Part shown: positions 22,001 through 30,715 of the stretch, one piece after another
Position numbering within the stretch: the stretch's first letter is position 1
Layout of the letters: every line of letters starts with the position of its first letter
Assembly: GCA_005765155.1 (NCBI GenBank)
Contig: VCCP01000003.1
Coordinates: 4,402,001-4,466,000 of the forward strand
Direction: 5' to 3'
DNA: 64,000 bases
Source: Zelopaecilomyces penicillatus
Lineage: Eukaryota; Ascomycota; Sordariomycetes; Hypocreales; Pseudodiploosporaceae
Translations under genes and position numbers: made by a program
The notes under the pieces: generated by a model
Told to the model about the DNA's origin: nothing
Database searches by the model: none
The model's input: only the letters and a program-made list of their open reading frames with translations

Positions 22001-25000
22001 CCCCCGCCAGCGAGTTTTCTTTAATCTTGGTGAACAAGTTTTGAGATGGGGCCCCTGGAACGATCAAGTGTCATCTGAGTTGGGTGTAGTCCTGGACTTC
22101 ATTGCCGAGCAGCTCGAGAGTGTGGAAAGTGATGGCCGGCCCCCAAATGCCTCGGTCGCAGTTGAGGCCGCGGGCTTTTTGCTTAAATATGTCAAAGATT
22201 CCATGAGTGTCGAAGATCTCGCTGGCATCGCATCGTTTACAGCACGGTTACGAGAAGTCGTTCATTGTTTCAATGACCGGATACGCCGCCTTTGTCAAAA
22301 ACCACAGAATATGAACACCCAGGGTGATGCGCTACCCAAAGTTTATGACCACTTACTTCTAATGTGTTTGATAGCAATGACAATTTGTCGAGGCGATTCC
22401 TCTTTGTCGAGGGATCAAATGCAAATGGAAGAGCTATTGAGATCAGTGGCAAACACAGCAGCTTCGATGTTACTTCACATCGGATTAGATCAGGTAAAGG
22501 ATGCATATAATAGATTGAAAACCCAACAGTGCCGCGAGCGTGGCTTCCGCGGTGACACCTATGCCATTCATTCTTGGACACTGCTGATGAAAGTGGTTGA
22601 TCTGGCAAGTATACCCAGGGGCTCCTTTTGGGATATTCTCCAATTGGCCCTGATATCCGAAAATGATCCATCAAAAAGCTTCAATGCACAAGACTTGGAG
22701 CGCATTTGGGAAGCTATGTTCATCCTCTTACCCCTTGTCGATTTCAACAATATTGGTGTCATTATTGCCACTAGGCGACAAGGGGTTACAAGGGACGGAT
22801 GGGTCATTCCTCACATTCTCCTCAAGAGAGTTTTTCAGCTGTACCAGGAGGATCCACGGCAAGGGCCAAGCTTCAACAACTACTGTCGTGCTCTTGTGGG
22901 ACGGTGTCACTATTTAGTGCAACAGTGGGGATGGCGGCGAAGCGCCGTTATTGTTGGTGTCATCTTTGACTTCTTCGGTGCCCAAGACCTCGCGCATCTC
23001 CGCAATGAGGAGGTGTACAAGTCTCCTCAGTTCCTCGAGATGCTAGCGGGGAACCCTAGACTAGATATTGAGCCTGAAGACCGATGCTTTCACGTATTTC
23101 TCAAGTTGTTGGCACTCAGCATATGCAAACTGAGAGAAATTGGCTCTGACAAAGACATTCGCAATCTTGTCGTTCGCACAACACCTAATCATATACGCCA
23201 ATATCTCAAGGAGCAAACTGTGCACGAACGAGACCTAGCCGCTCTAAGAAATCATCATGATCTCCTTGTAACTTTGTACTGGGCCTCTCCTCCAGACATG
23301 CGCCCTCAAGTGACACTAATTCAAGGACTGGTTACTCCGGCAAGTTCGCACAAGGAGGCTTGTTTGATCAATGTTCGGGCATGGAACCAACTAGCCCGAT
23401 TTATCGTCGCTTCAGGTGAGGCGACAACTTCATTTAAGCCTTTCAACGACTGGCGAAATGTGCTTTTCCAGCAGTCGATTGACCAATCTGAGTCTGTTGC
23501 TGCAGATATACAACAGCAACTGGTGGCCTTGGCCCGGGACGTCCGCACAACCGTCAGTAATGACATGGTCAGTGCTATGATAGCACTAAACAAGGCAGCC
23601 GTGATGGATGTGTTGCATATATCCATCGCATCTTCGCTAGATGTTATGAGACATGCTTCAGATCTAGAGGCGGCGACCTTCTGCCTCAGCACTTTCCAGT
23701 TACAGCGAACGTTTGGCTTTTTTGCGGTGGCACCCCCTGACTTGGACTGGGGTATTCTACGACCTGCATTGTCAATTCTAGCAGCATTTCTTTGTAAAAT
23801 TGACGAATTCAAAGCTACTGAGGAGAGTCAACAAAGCGAGAGCCAAATTTTGATTTCAGCTCAAGCCGACGATGCCCTGCTAGTGCTTGATCATGATATT
23901 TCTCGCAGCTTTTTTTTAATGGCCAAATGCGTTTTATCATCATCTGATGAGTGCTCAAATCTCTCGGTTACGAAGAAGATTGAAAGAACGGCATGTCTAG
24001 AGCAGATTGTACAATTGGCTGCACGGTTAGCTTCGAGATTTAATGAAAGTGGAACGGTACGTCTGTCGAACATGTTCAAGATTGGGAAATATGGGCTTTT
24101 TGACGGTCTTCCGCATACGCTGGACCTTGAACAACGGAGATACCTGGTTCTATTTATCTCAGCCTTGCTCAAGCATGGATTTACAGAATTTTCAACAGCC
24201 GGTTTCAGTTTATCCGAGGTTTGGGCCCTTTCCCTTGTCAAGCCTCAAGACTACCTGGAATATGAGAACCAACTTGCTGAGCAACTTGGATTACATGGCA
24301 AGAACATTGTTCCTGAGGCTGTCATTGGGTTGAGCACTCACCCTAGCTATAACAGCAACCGGAATCTTTTTGAGTTTCTTGTGTCAGCAATGCGACGGTC
24401 AATCCGTGATGCTGGACCATCTTTGCGAAAGATTATCGTTGCAGAGCACTCTAAGTCTTTGAAGCAGGTAATGGATCAGATTCAACGAGACTTGGGAGCA
24501 ATGTCGCAACGTACATCCGGTCATCACGAATATGTTGTCTTTGTGCGAGACATTATATCTCTCATTCGTGCCCACGGATCCGACTTCTGCACAGTTGACG
24601 ATTTCTTCTACCAAATCAGTAAAGAGTACTCTCCATCTGCACAGGACCCTCAACTTCAGGTGGCGGGCATGGTGTCATATGGCGTTCGCCTTGGAGAAGG
24701 CGATACGCGAGTAGCACATCAACTTTTCTTCTTCCTCTTCAACAATTTCAAGGTCGCGATGGCCAGTGGAAAGCTTAAAGGGGATGTGGATATGCTTCGC
24801 AAGGGAATGAAGACACCAGGTATTCTGGATTTTGTCTTGGGGAAGATGCTTCCTGCCATCATTCGTGCCTCTTTCATTGACAGCTCTGTCTTCCCTATTT
24901 TGGATGTTTATGTGGAAGCATTATGGCTGCTTTTGACCGAGAATCTAGTTGGCCATGAAATTTGTGTTGGCGACATACCTCACCTCGCTGTCACTGCTAG

Positions 25001-25571
25001 AGCTATTGTTGAGGGCATGTGCAACATGTACCGAAAGCAAGATCCCTTGTCAGGAGAACAAGCACATGTTATTAGACAACTGGTCGTTATTGTCAATTTG
25101 CTGTGGCCATCCATCAACATCTTGCATATGCTGCGTCCCCAAAGTTCAGAGTGGATTGACCTATCAAACAGCCTTGACAGCTTGAAAGAACTCGCCGGAA
25201 GGGCAGAAACATACATTCACTCTCTCTTGGAAATCAACGATTACTCAATGAAATCAGATCTTCTTTTTGCGGGCCTAAGACGGTCTGAAATGTCGAGACC
25301 TCACTTTGATAATTACGTCAAGAGCTTCACAGACAATATCGTGCAAGATGTTGCCAAAAATTGGATCGTCGGCAGAGACAAGTTGACTATTCAAACACCG
25401 GGCAAGGCTCGAGGATTGCCTTCCACCCAGCAAGGGGTGAATGTTCCAGTTTGGGAGATGGAGGATATCATGCAGGATCTGCATGTTCGTATTAGAGAAT
25501 GCCGTTGGTGGGGCCAGAGAGCCTCTGGGGTAATGACGAGCGAGAATTACTGTTTCGACGCGTGGTTTTAG
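19032..25571 (+). CDS. MUS7: Mus7/Mms22 family replication-repair scaffold
   Basis: Single exon of 6540 nt, 2179 aa. I place it in the Mus7/Mms22 family, scaffold proteins that work at damaged replication forks, in budding yeast with the Rtt101 cullin ubiquitin ligase and Rtt107. The N-terminus MANWKDLGEVPDSESEDGF is typical of the family. The first 900 residues are disordered, rich in Ser/Pro/Asp with many SP/TP sites, and include a conserved-looking basic patch (SLRPRKPIQEHPYQLENALY). From about residue 950 on (GLGPYGTNYSHHFEIFPLD) the protein is helical and ordered, which I take as the Mms22 domain. It is somewhat longer than S. pombe Mus7. Start: first ATG of the frame, at 19032. ORC5 follows head-to-tail 420 bp downstream, and both have an upstream ACGCGT site. 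Confidence 0.85.
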   Translation: MANWKDLGEVPDSESEDGFDSQDVEEKACISDMPIMKAVSKEPSRDIWDFPGSDEGSRLSSPPPQPLGIPSIEIIPGPPDSSPLSPASSRSNSVSLSHIDILQPSAKDLIYVSSQEDSPQSPFHDEVSTSFVQVTGPSPEFTGDDELLQPSDDLPARIHNLSTPNQMADGQQEEHEARQISIRNERSLRPRKPIQEHPYQLENALYRNSFTKHGVKPLRIAPESGSRQREYESQDDTEFEPESQERGLPDIIDEILSSALNNTADEHNSLPLPSSSPLKTTSLHNRAGTSSLPSSQGDTDSTSVNDQDLPDIEELLRQPLGKKISKVPKRKTPLSQSVIRKRRRHNVLDSDPPEPYASSKLRADSPTPHLSPIRKPQHSPNSPLGRSITKPSRSATEALSPSRGRVSPSHAPPAPAIEISSEEDGVDLQIMDTPLDDSDASETQSEAETDRQILTTMSRRIRGVLPASWLRLDQQSSREKVQKNSDNSRRHQSPDREMRRGVAQTRQTITSSTIPNIFFDESDDEPPVTSKRADEVSYVQTKISQGRPFANDYSEMVISDGEDTVIEEDTIDRMFPAAKRQLRLVDQVHKTPRQGKSKHSSATPALRKPKHQSRITSHMDGSRRSGSVKKSTTKSRVHSAVSRKRSSKASAKPTAASKRMNNSPPSLSILDVIEPGAPLFLKIAARTAKRRSNQGRSSPRKKSIKLATRQDHVDAVSVLNDWVSGSIKQRPSVSSVNKRMKMPKQPAQLSGERQTSSVLPPSGSWRAPIQNPRKLVKHVSNGGTVSYKPSQPSRQFGQQEKELAINHTQLGQPTLSRPAQLEMDETDMISRYSFHSKKKFLDNLYRRGRENLSIASSVGDFELNNDLPRGDTRHISAQLNLVSDEPAKLLKTSRFRKKFRPHRIDIEAPHYTHADDPLPTKYPTILEPLNTLQPGQSKLRGLGPYGTNYSHHFEIFPLDSRAYFHESTLIGSGVVDACHNHANIFLLTQSPRQRVFFNLGEQVLRWGPWNDQVSSELGVVLDFIAEQLESVESDGRPPNASVAVEAAGFLLKYVKDSMSVEDLAGIASFTARLREVVHCFNDRIRRLCQKPQNMNTQGDALPKVYDHLLLMCLIAMTICRGDSSLSRDQMQMEELLRSVANTAASMLLHIGLDQVKDAYNRLKTQQCRERGFRGDTYAIHSWTLLMKVVDLASIPRGSFWDILQLALISENDPSKSFNAQDLERIWEAMFILLPLVDFNNIGVIIATRRQGVTRDGWVIPHILLKRVFQLYQEDPRQGPSFNNYCRALVGRCHYLVQQWGWRRSAVIVGVIFDFFGAQDLAHLRNEEVYKSPQFLEMLAGNPRLDIEPEDRCFHVFLKLLALSICKLREIGSDKDIRNLVVRTTPNHIRQYLKEQTVHERDLAALRNHHDLLVTLYWASPPDMRPQVTLIQGLVTPASSHKEACLINVRAWNQLARFIVASGEATTSFKPFNDWRNVLFQQSIDQSESVAADIQQQLVALARDVRTTVSNDMVSAMIALNKAAVMDVLHISIASSLDVMRHASDLEAATFCLSTFQLQRTFGFFAVAPPDLDWGILRPALSILAAFLCKIDEFKATEESQQSESQILISAQADDALLVLDHDISRSFFLMAKCVLSSSDECSNLSVTKKIERTACLEQIVQLAARLASRFNESGTVRLSNMFKIGKYGLFDGLPHTLDLEQRRYLVLFISALLKHGFTEFSTAGFSLSEVWALSLVKPQDYLEYENQLAEQLGLHGKNIVPEAVIGLSTHPSYNSNRNLFEFLVSAMRRSIRDAGPSLRKIIVAEHSKSLKQVMDQIQRDLGAMSQRTSGHHEYVVFVRDIISLIRAHGSDFCTVDDFFYQISKEYSPSAQDPQLQVAGMVSYGVRLGEGDTRVAHQLFFFLFNNFKVAMASGKLKGDVDMLRKGMKTPGILDFVLGKMLPAIIRASFIDSSVFPILDVYVEALWLLLTENLVGHEICVGDIPHLAVTARAIVEGMCNMYRKQDPLSGEQAHVIRQLVVIVNLLWPSINILHMLRPQSSEWIDLSNSLDSLKELAGRAETYIHSLLEINDYSMKSDLLFAGLRRSEMSRPHFDNYVKSFTDNIVQDVAKNWIVGRDKLTIQTPGKARGLPSTQQGVNVPVWEMEDIMQDLHVRIRECRWWGQRASGVMTSENYCFDAWF

Positions 25572-25990
25572 AAAGCATATAGGTTGGCGTACGGGATTAG
25601 ACTTGCAAAGGCGAAAAGGGGGTGCATATACTGTAGGGTAATGGTGCATTGTTTAGGATTTGGAATGACATGAAAGAATGAATGAAGGCTATGCCTTTTT
25701 TTAATGACATTATTGACTCGATATATTATTCCTGATCAAATGCATCATCCAGCATCCATGTCTTTGCTTTACAGAAGTTGCGAGTGCGTTGGGAGTGTCG
25801 AGAGTTCTATGTACAATAATTCATCGTCCTTTATCGAAACCCGAAAGTCGGCCGACGATCCCCCGAGGTGCACCAATTCAAGTGACGCGTTAGGCGCGTC
25901 TCCCAGCTTCATCTCTGGCTGTGCCAACGGAATGTAAATTGTGTGCACAACAACTCATATTGCCAGAGTGCCAGTGTGGCAAATAGCATC
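25572..25990. promoter_or_regulatory. MUS7 3' flank and ORC5 promoter
   Basis: A 419-bp spacer. It contains ACGCGT at 25885-25890 followed closely by GGCGCGTC (25893-25900), 100 bp upstream of the ORC5 ATG, a position and sequence fitting an MBF-type G1/S element. No ORF of note. Confidence 0.5.
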
Positions 25991-27697
25991 ATGGCCTCTC
26001 TTTTCAGTATCCCAGATGAAATTATCCTGACCCCTCTACTGCAACGTTTTCCTGGCCGTGATCACCAAATCCGATCTCTAGCAACACTCCTCCATGTGAG
26101 CAACCTCCTAACCCTTCTTCTCCCTACTGGAAGCTACTGGGTATGGTTGCTAACGTTTCCATCCTCTTGTGAAGCCGGACGCAGTACCATGTAGGAACCT
26201 GGTCATACATGGCACCGAAGCCACAGGTAAATCGAGCGTCACAGAGCAACTCCTCAGCCGACTGTCAGAATGTATTGGGTCCGAGGCGCAAAACAACGAC
26301 AGCGATGGAGGCCTACTATACGCCACGGTCAATGCCGCGCAGTGCATCACAGGGAGACATCTCTTCGAACGAACGATTGGCGCGGTGGCAGATGCGCTCA
26401 GTGCGTTGCCAGCGGGTAGCACGCCTGCTCCGTCTCGGAGGTGTGAGACGCTTGCGCAACTGACTGTAGCTCTGAGCAGCTTGCTCGAGGCGCCTGCGAA
26501 GAGGAATGCTCGATGGAGATTTGTTCTAGTTTTTGATGCTATTGATAGGCAGAGAGACGCACCGCCTACGTTGCTACCCGCTCTGGGTCGACTGTCTGAG
26601 ATTGTATGCTACTCCCTAGCTGCTATGGCAGGAGTCTATTTAGATTTGCTAACCTGTGGAATGTCTAGATACCTTGTCTCTCCTGCGTCTTCATCGTCAC
26701 CGCACCACCAGCTGGCTTTCTCCGAACTCCGTCATCCGCCCATCTACACTTCCAGCCATACACCAAGGCCGAGTTCGTGCGCATCCTCGCTCTAAGCCCA
26801 CCCCCCCCAATAACCAGCTCGATATTATCAACAGACGAGACGCCCTTGGAAGTAGCAACACAGAAAGAGACATCAGATCTATGGACGAGATTCTGCGCTG
26901 CGGTTCATGACTCACTCATCAAGTCCGCATCACGCACGCTGCCATCGCTGCGGCAAAGCTGCCGCGCACTTTGGCCACGGTTTACGGCACCTGTCGTGGC
27001 AGGAACGCACTCGGCAAAGGACTTTTCTAAACTGCTGGTTGCGGCTCGTGTGCATTTCCAGGATGAGACGCTGCTTAATCCCAGCATCGTGTCAACTGTG
27101 CGCTGCGCGGAGATGATAATCACGCCGAATGGAGTGACAAGCTCACATGGGAAGGGGCAAAGCCTAAATGCGTCTTCTACGTCAAAACCCTCGTCAAAAA
27201 GCGCCGCAGCTCCGAATTCTATTGCCAGCTTAACAGCACTGCTGCCCACTACGGCTCGTATACTTCTCCTGGCCGCCTACCTGGCTTCCCATAATGCCGC
27301 ACGATACGACCTCACACTTTTCTCTACCTACCACCACGGCCGTAAACGAAGGAAGGGTGGTTTTGTGGCCTCTCGCGGACCCCAGCGTAGCAAGCACCGC
27401 AAGATAGCGCGCAAGCTGCTAGGGGCTCATGCTTTTGTCCTGGAACGCATGATGGCCATATTTGAGTCAGTGAGATCTGAGTGGGTTGGTTATGGCTCGA
27501 CTATTGGTGCAGCGGGCGTGGATGGGGATGTAGGCATGGCCATGGCGACCTTGATGAGTTTAAGGTTACTAATTAGAGTAGGAGCTGGCGATGTAATGGA
27601 CAGAGGGGGGAAATGGAGGATCAATGTTGGATGGGAGGCTATTCGTGGAATCGGGAGAAGCATTGGGGTGGAGATTGAGGAGTGGCTGATTGAATAA
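25991..27697 (+). CDS. ORC5: Origin recognition complex subunit 5
   Basis: Subunit of the six-protein ORC that binds replication origins and loads MCM; nuclear. Exons 25991-26095, 26175-26603 and 26669-27697; 1563 nt, 520 aa. It begins with MASLFSIPDEIILTPLLQRF and the ORC5-type FPGRDHQIRSLATLLH, then after intron 1 the Walker A HGTEATGKSSV. The Walker B region reads RFVLVFDAIDRQ, with Ala in place of the catalytic Glu, common in ORC5. Exon 3 continues with IPCLSCVFIVTAPPAGFLRTP, a hydrophobic strand of the AAA+ fold, and ends with the C-terminal winged-helix-like part (GWEAIRGIGRSIGVEIEEWL). GC-rich codon use contrasts with its neighbours from about 26900 to 27300. It follows MUS7 in the same orientation. 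Confidence 0.9.
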
Positions 27698-28258
27698 TTC
27701 ACTTGTCAACAGTACATAATCTCACCAGGCGTGAGAATAAATGTAAAAAAATGTGTACAAAGTTTACTCTCATACCGGAGCCGATGATTTGCATTATCCC
27801 AAAAACTTCAAAAAACATCCCATGCGCGCTGACTCACATTGGCCAGCTGCTAAATCTATCCCAGTATATCTCACATGCCTTGGTTTTCCATTAATCAACA
27901 GGCTTTCTGATCGGCTCAGTGCCTGTAATGCCTCAATAACGCCAGAGTTCCTTTTTATGCTGCAGAATGCAACGAGTCTAAATCGCCTTGGGTTTGTTGC
28001 ATTCGCCAATCCAATCAGAGGAATAACGATATTCCAGCTCTAAACTTGAAGGGATAATAACCCACACTGCTGGGTTCACCACAAGAAAGATAAAAAAAGA
28101 AGAAATCACAAAAGGACAAATAAAACAGCCCTTCGCATAAATGAAGCCTTCCAGGCTCCTTTGCGTTGACTGTGGGGGTGATGAAATCAAAGTCGCCAGT
28201 TCCTGAAGGTCCCCAGCCTCCGTTAGTGCTACTAGACCGTTTTCAACCGGCCAAGCCA
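27698..28258. other. Intergenic, convergent 3' ends
   Basis: Non-coding 0.56 kb between the facing stops of ORC5 and the SLY41-like gene. AT-rich with short A-runs; expected terminators only. Confidence 0.55.
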
Positions 28259-29835
28259 TCAACTCCTCTTGGAATTCGAGGTTGTAACGCCGGACCCAAA
28301 GTAGCTTTCAGTGTGTGGTGCCCTCGAAACACCCGCAGATAGGGGTGATGTACTGTATATTGGAGGCTGAGCATGTTTTTCGTTGAGAGGAAGCAAGGGT
28401 GTACCGTGGCGGGAGTTCGCCATCATGCGCACTTTGCGATCAGCCTTATTGCTTTCACTGGTCCGATCATATAGATATAGGCCGAGGAAAGTTAGAGCAA
28501 TGCCCACGGCCTGGATAGGCGTGGTTGGACTCCTAAACCAGAAGATAGCAAGGACGATGACAAAGACTCGTTTGATCAAACTTGCGACCGAGTAAGTAAC
28601 GGGCGAAACCATGGAAAGCAGGATGAAGGCAATGATATTCTGGCCAAAATGAAATATACCATTGAAAACAAACTCGAGAGTTAATCGACCATGGTCCATA
28701 GAGTTTGGTTTCTCACTTAGGTCCAGGGCACCATCATGTAGGAAGTCACGCAGTAACGTAATTCCTTCTGACCAAAACCATATTGGTAGCGTCAATATGA
28801 AAGCCAGACCTGACGAGTAGCAGAGAAGGTTGAGTTTGTCAAGCTTCTTGGACTTGGCGCCGGCAAATTCATTTTCAGCTTTGGCAGCCTCATTAAATAG
28901 CTTCTTGGAGAAAATGTTTTGGGTAACGAATATAAGTGTGGCCAAGAATGCTTCTATCAGACCGAGTAGTTGACCACCGTAGTTGAACTTGCCCGAGCAT
29001 GCCAACATGACGCCTAGCGTCAAAGGAACTAATGAATAGTAGGTTGCCTTTGGGTAGCGGATGTCAAAGACGAACCTATAAGCTAGAACGGTAAAAAGTG
29101 GCGACAATCCTTTAATCGTATGTACCATAGATACAGGGATTTTCGATGTTGCAGACGAGCTGAGAAGGTGGCCGCCAATTTGGAAAGCAGCAAGGGGCAG
29201 CGTCGTCATGATAACCTCGCGCGAAGGCTGGCGAATGGGATGTTTCAAAGCGGAAACCTTGCTTCGCAAAATCGGGAAGGCGGTCGCTAGCCAGGCAAGG
29301 AACATACACAAGGTCGAAACGAAAGCGAATTGGACCAGTGTCAGAGTTGCGGGCATATCGAAGGCGTTTAATATTGACTTTGACGACGTATTGGTTAAGG
29401 CGGAAGATGTGTACCACATTATGCAAAGGATCTAGTAAGCGCAGCGTGTTAGTGCTACAGGAAATCCACATCATGATATTGGCAGAGGTTTGCCTCTTTA
29501 CGAATGGTATAAAGGATACATACAACAAGCTTTGGCGAAACCGGAGCCTTGAGCGCATCTGCAATTTCTTGTGCATTTTGGCTGATGCTGCCATTCCGAG
29601 CACGAATTGTCCGGAACGCATCACTCAGGCTCTTTTGTCGACCATGGCCACGGCCGGCTGCAGACCATTGCCGACCGTTTGCATGGCCATTGTCTCTTCT
29701 GGGCACTGGAAGCCAGCGATCCTGTGCTGCACTGCCATTGGAATATGTCGATGGTGAGTGGAGAGGACTTGGCTCGCGAGCGCTGCCATTGCCCATTTGC
29801 GGGATATCGATGTGATCCGGGAACTTTTCCATCAT
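28259..29835 (-). CDS. SLY41: SLY41-like transporter of the TPT / SLC35 family
   Basis: Multi-pass membrane protein of the drug/metabolite transporter superfamily, triose-phosphate-transporter (TPT/EamA) branch, nearest in type to yeast Sly41 of the ER-Golgi system. Exons on the minus strand: 29835-29524 and 29431-28259; 1485 nt, 494 aa. The first exon encodes a hydrophilic, Ser/Pro/Gly-rich cytosolic N-terminus (about 104 residues). The second starts with ILCIMWYTSSALTNTSSKSI, the TPT signature helix, followed by about nine more membrane segments (PVSMVHTIKGLSPLFTVLAY; FILLSMVSPVTYSVASLIKR) and a polar tail. I take the ATG at 29835 (MMEKFPDH). The same frame is open to 30201, but that part is Ser/Leu-rich and low quality. 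The substrate is unknown. Confidence 0.88.
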
Positions 29836-30696
29836 GAAAATCCGTACAGAAAAAGCCAAACGAAGAAACCGATGGCGTGATGACACAGTCGGTGGTGATA
29901 TTGAGATTGTAGGTGATGGCGTAGGTGATGGCGCAATGGCAACCACTAGGGAGACCGTTGAAACGAATGACGAATGGCCAGCGAGCCGCCAAAGAAATAA
30001 ATAGTCGATGGTGATGGAAGGGAAGATGGAAATATGGCAGTTACCGCGAAAAGGCCATGTCGACAAATCGATCCGAAGCGACCGAGAGCTGTTCTGCAAA
30101 TCTGGGCGCAAAAAGGATGTCGGTTCCACGTCTGTAACTCCAATTACAGACCAGAAAGATGCGTGTCCTGGCCACTTGCAGGCGAGAGAGAGATTGGCCA
30201 TGGCGTCAGAGCGACGGCAGTGCTTGTGGCTCAGTTCACGAATCTCCAGTCAGAATCCCTGCTCTTGGTGGCGCATGCACAAGTCAAGCCAGTGGAAAAG
30301 GGGGCGATGGCAGTTTAGCCGTGCATCTGCCGGCTCACGCGCCACATAATCAGGCGTTAGGCTTCCACACGCGGCTGGTGGGTAAAAAAGTTCGACGTAC
30401 AGGCGGGTCCTCGCCAGCATGAAATGTGAACAGAGCGCCCGTGGATTATAACTAGTCACTCGTTTCCCCAAACCTGCCGTCTAATTGCTGCGCGCGTCAC
30501 AACCATCATTCCGGTTGTCGGTCCCACTTTGAAACAATCGGCTGCTCCGCTGCGCTATGGGAAACGACCCTAAACAATACGTTGTCGCTCTCGCGGGTCT
30601 TTACGCTTTCTTCCAGCTCCTAACCCAAGTCGCGAACCCGGCAGCGTTCCCCAAACAGATCACCCACCCGCCGTCGTCGTCGGGCTCGAATTCGCC
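29836..30696. promoter_or_regulatory. Divergent promoter, SLY41-like gene and SF3B2 gene
   Basis: An 861-bp region between divergent starts. It holds both promoters, a 13-bp tandem direct repeat (GTAGGTGATGGCG twice, near 29910-29932) and, next to SF3B2, an upstream ORF listed separately. Confidence 0.5.
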
Positions 30697-30715
30697 ATGG
30701 CGGCCCCAAAGATGA
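30557..30715 (+). CDS. Upstream ORF, 52 aa, overlapping the SF3B2 start
   Basis: ATG at 30557, TGA at 30713-30715. The frame differs from that of SF3B2 and overlaps its first 19 nt, so ribosomes translating it would run past the main ATG (30697). The encoded peptide looks non-random: MGNDPKQYVVALAGLYAFFQ, which contains a possible single membrane helix, then a Pro/Ser-rich tail. It could be a repressive uORF, a small membrane protein from the same transcript or simply chance. No recognisable family. Confidence 0.4.
   Translation: MGNDPKQYVVALAGLYAFFQLLTQVANPAAFPKQITHPPSSSGSNSPWRPQR

Noticed and set aside
29836..30201. N-terminal extension of the SLY41-like protein to an upstream start
   Set aside because: The added residues are Ser/Leu-rich without conservation I recognise. 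The ATG at 29835 gives a normal hydrophilic N-terminus.
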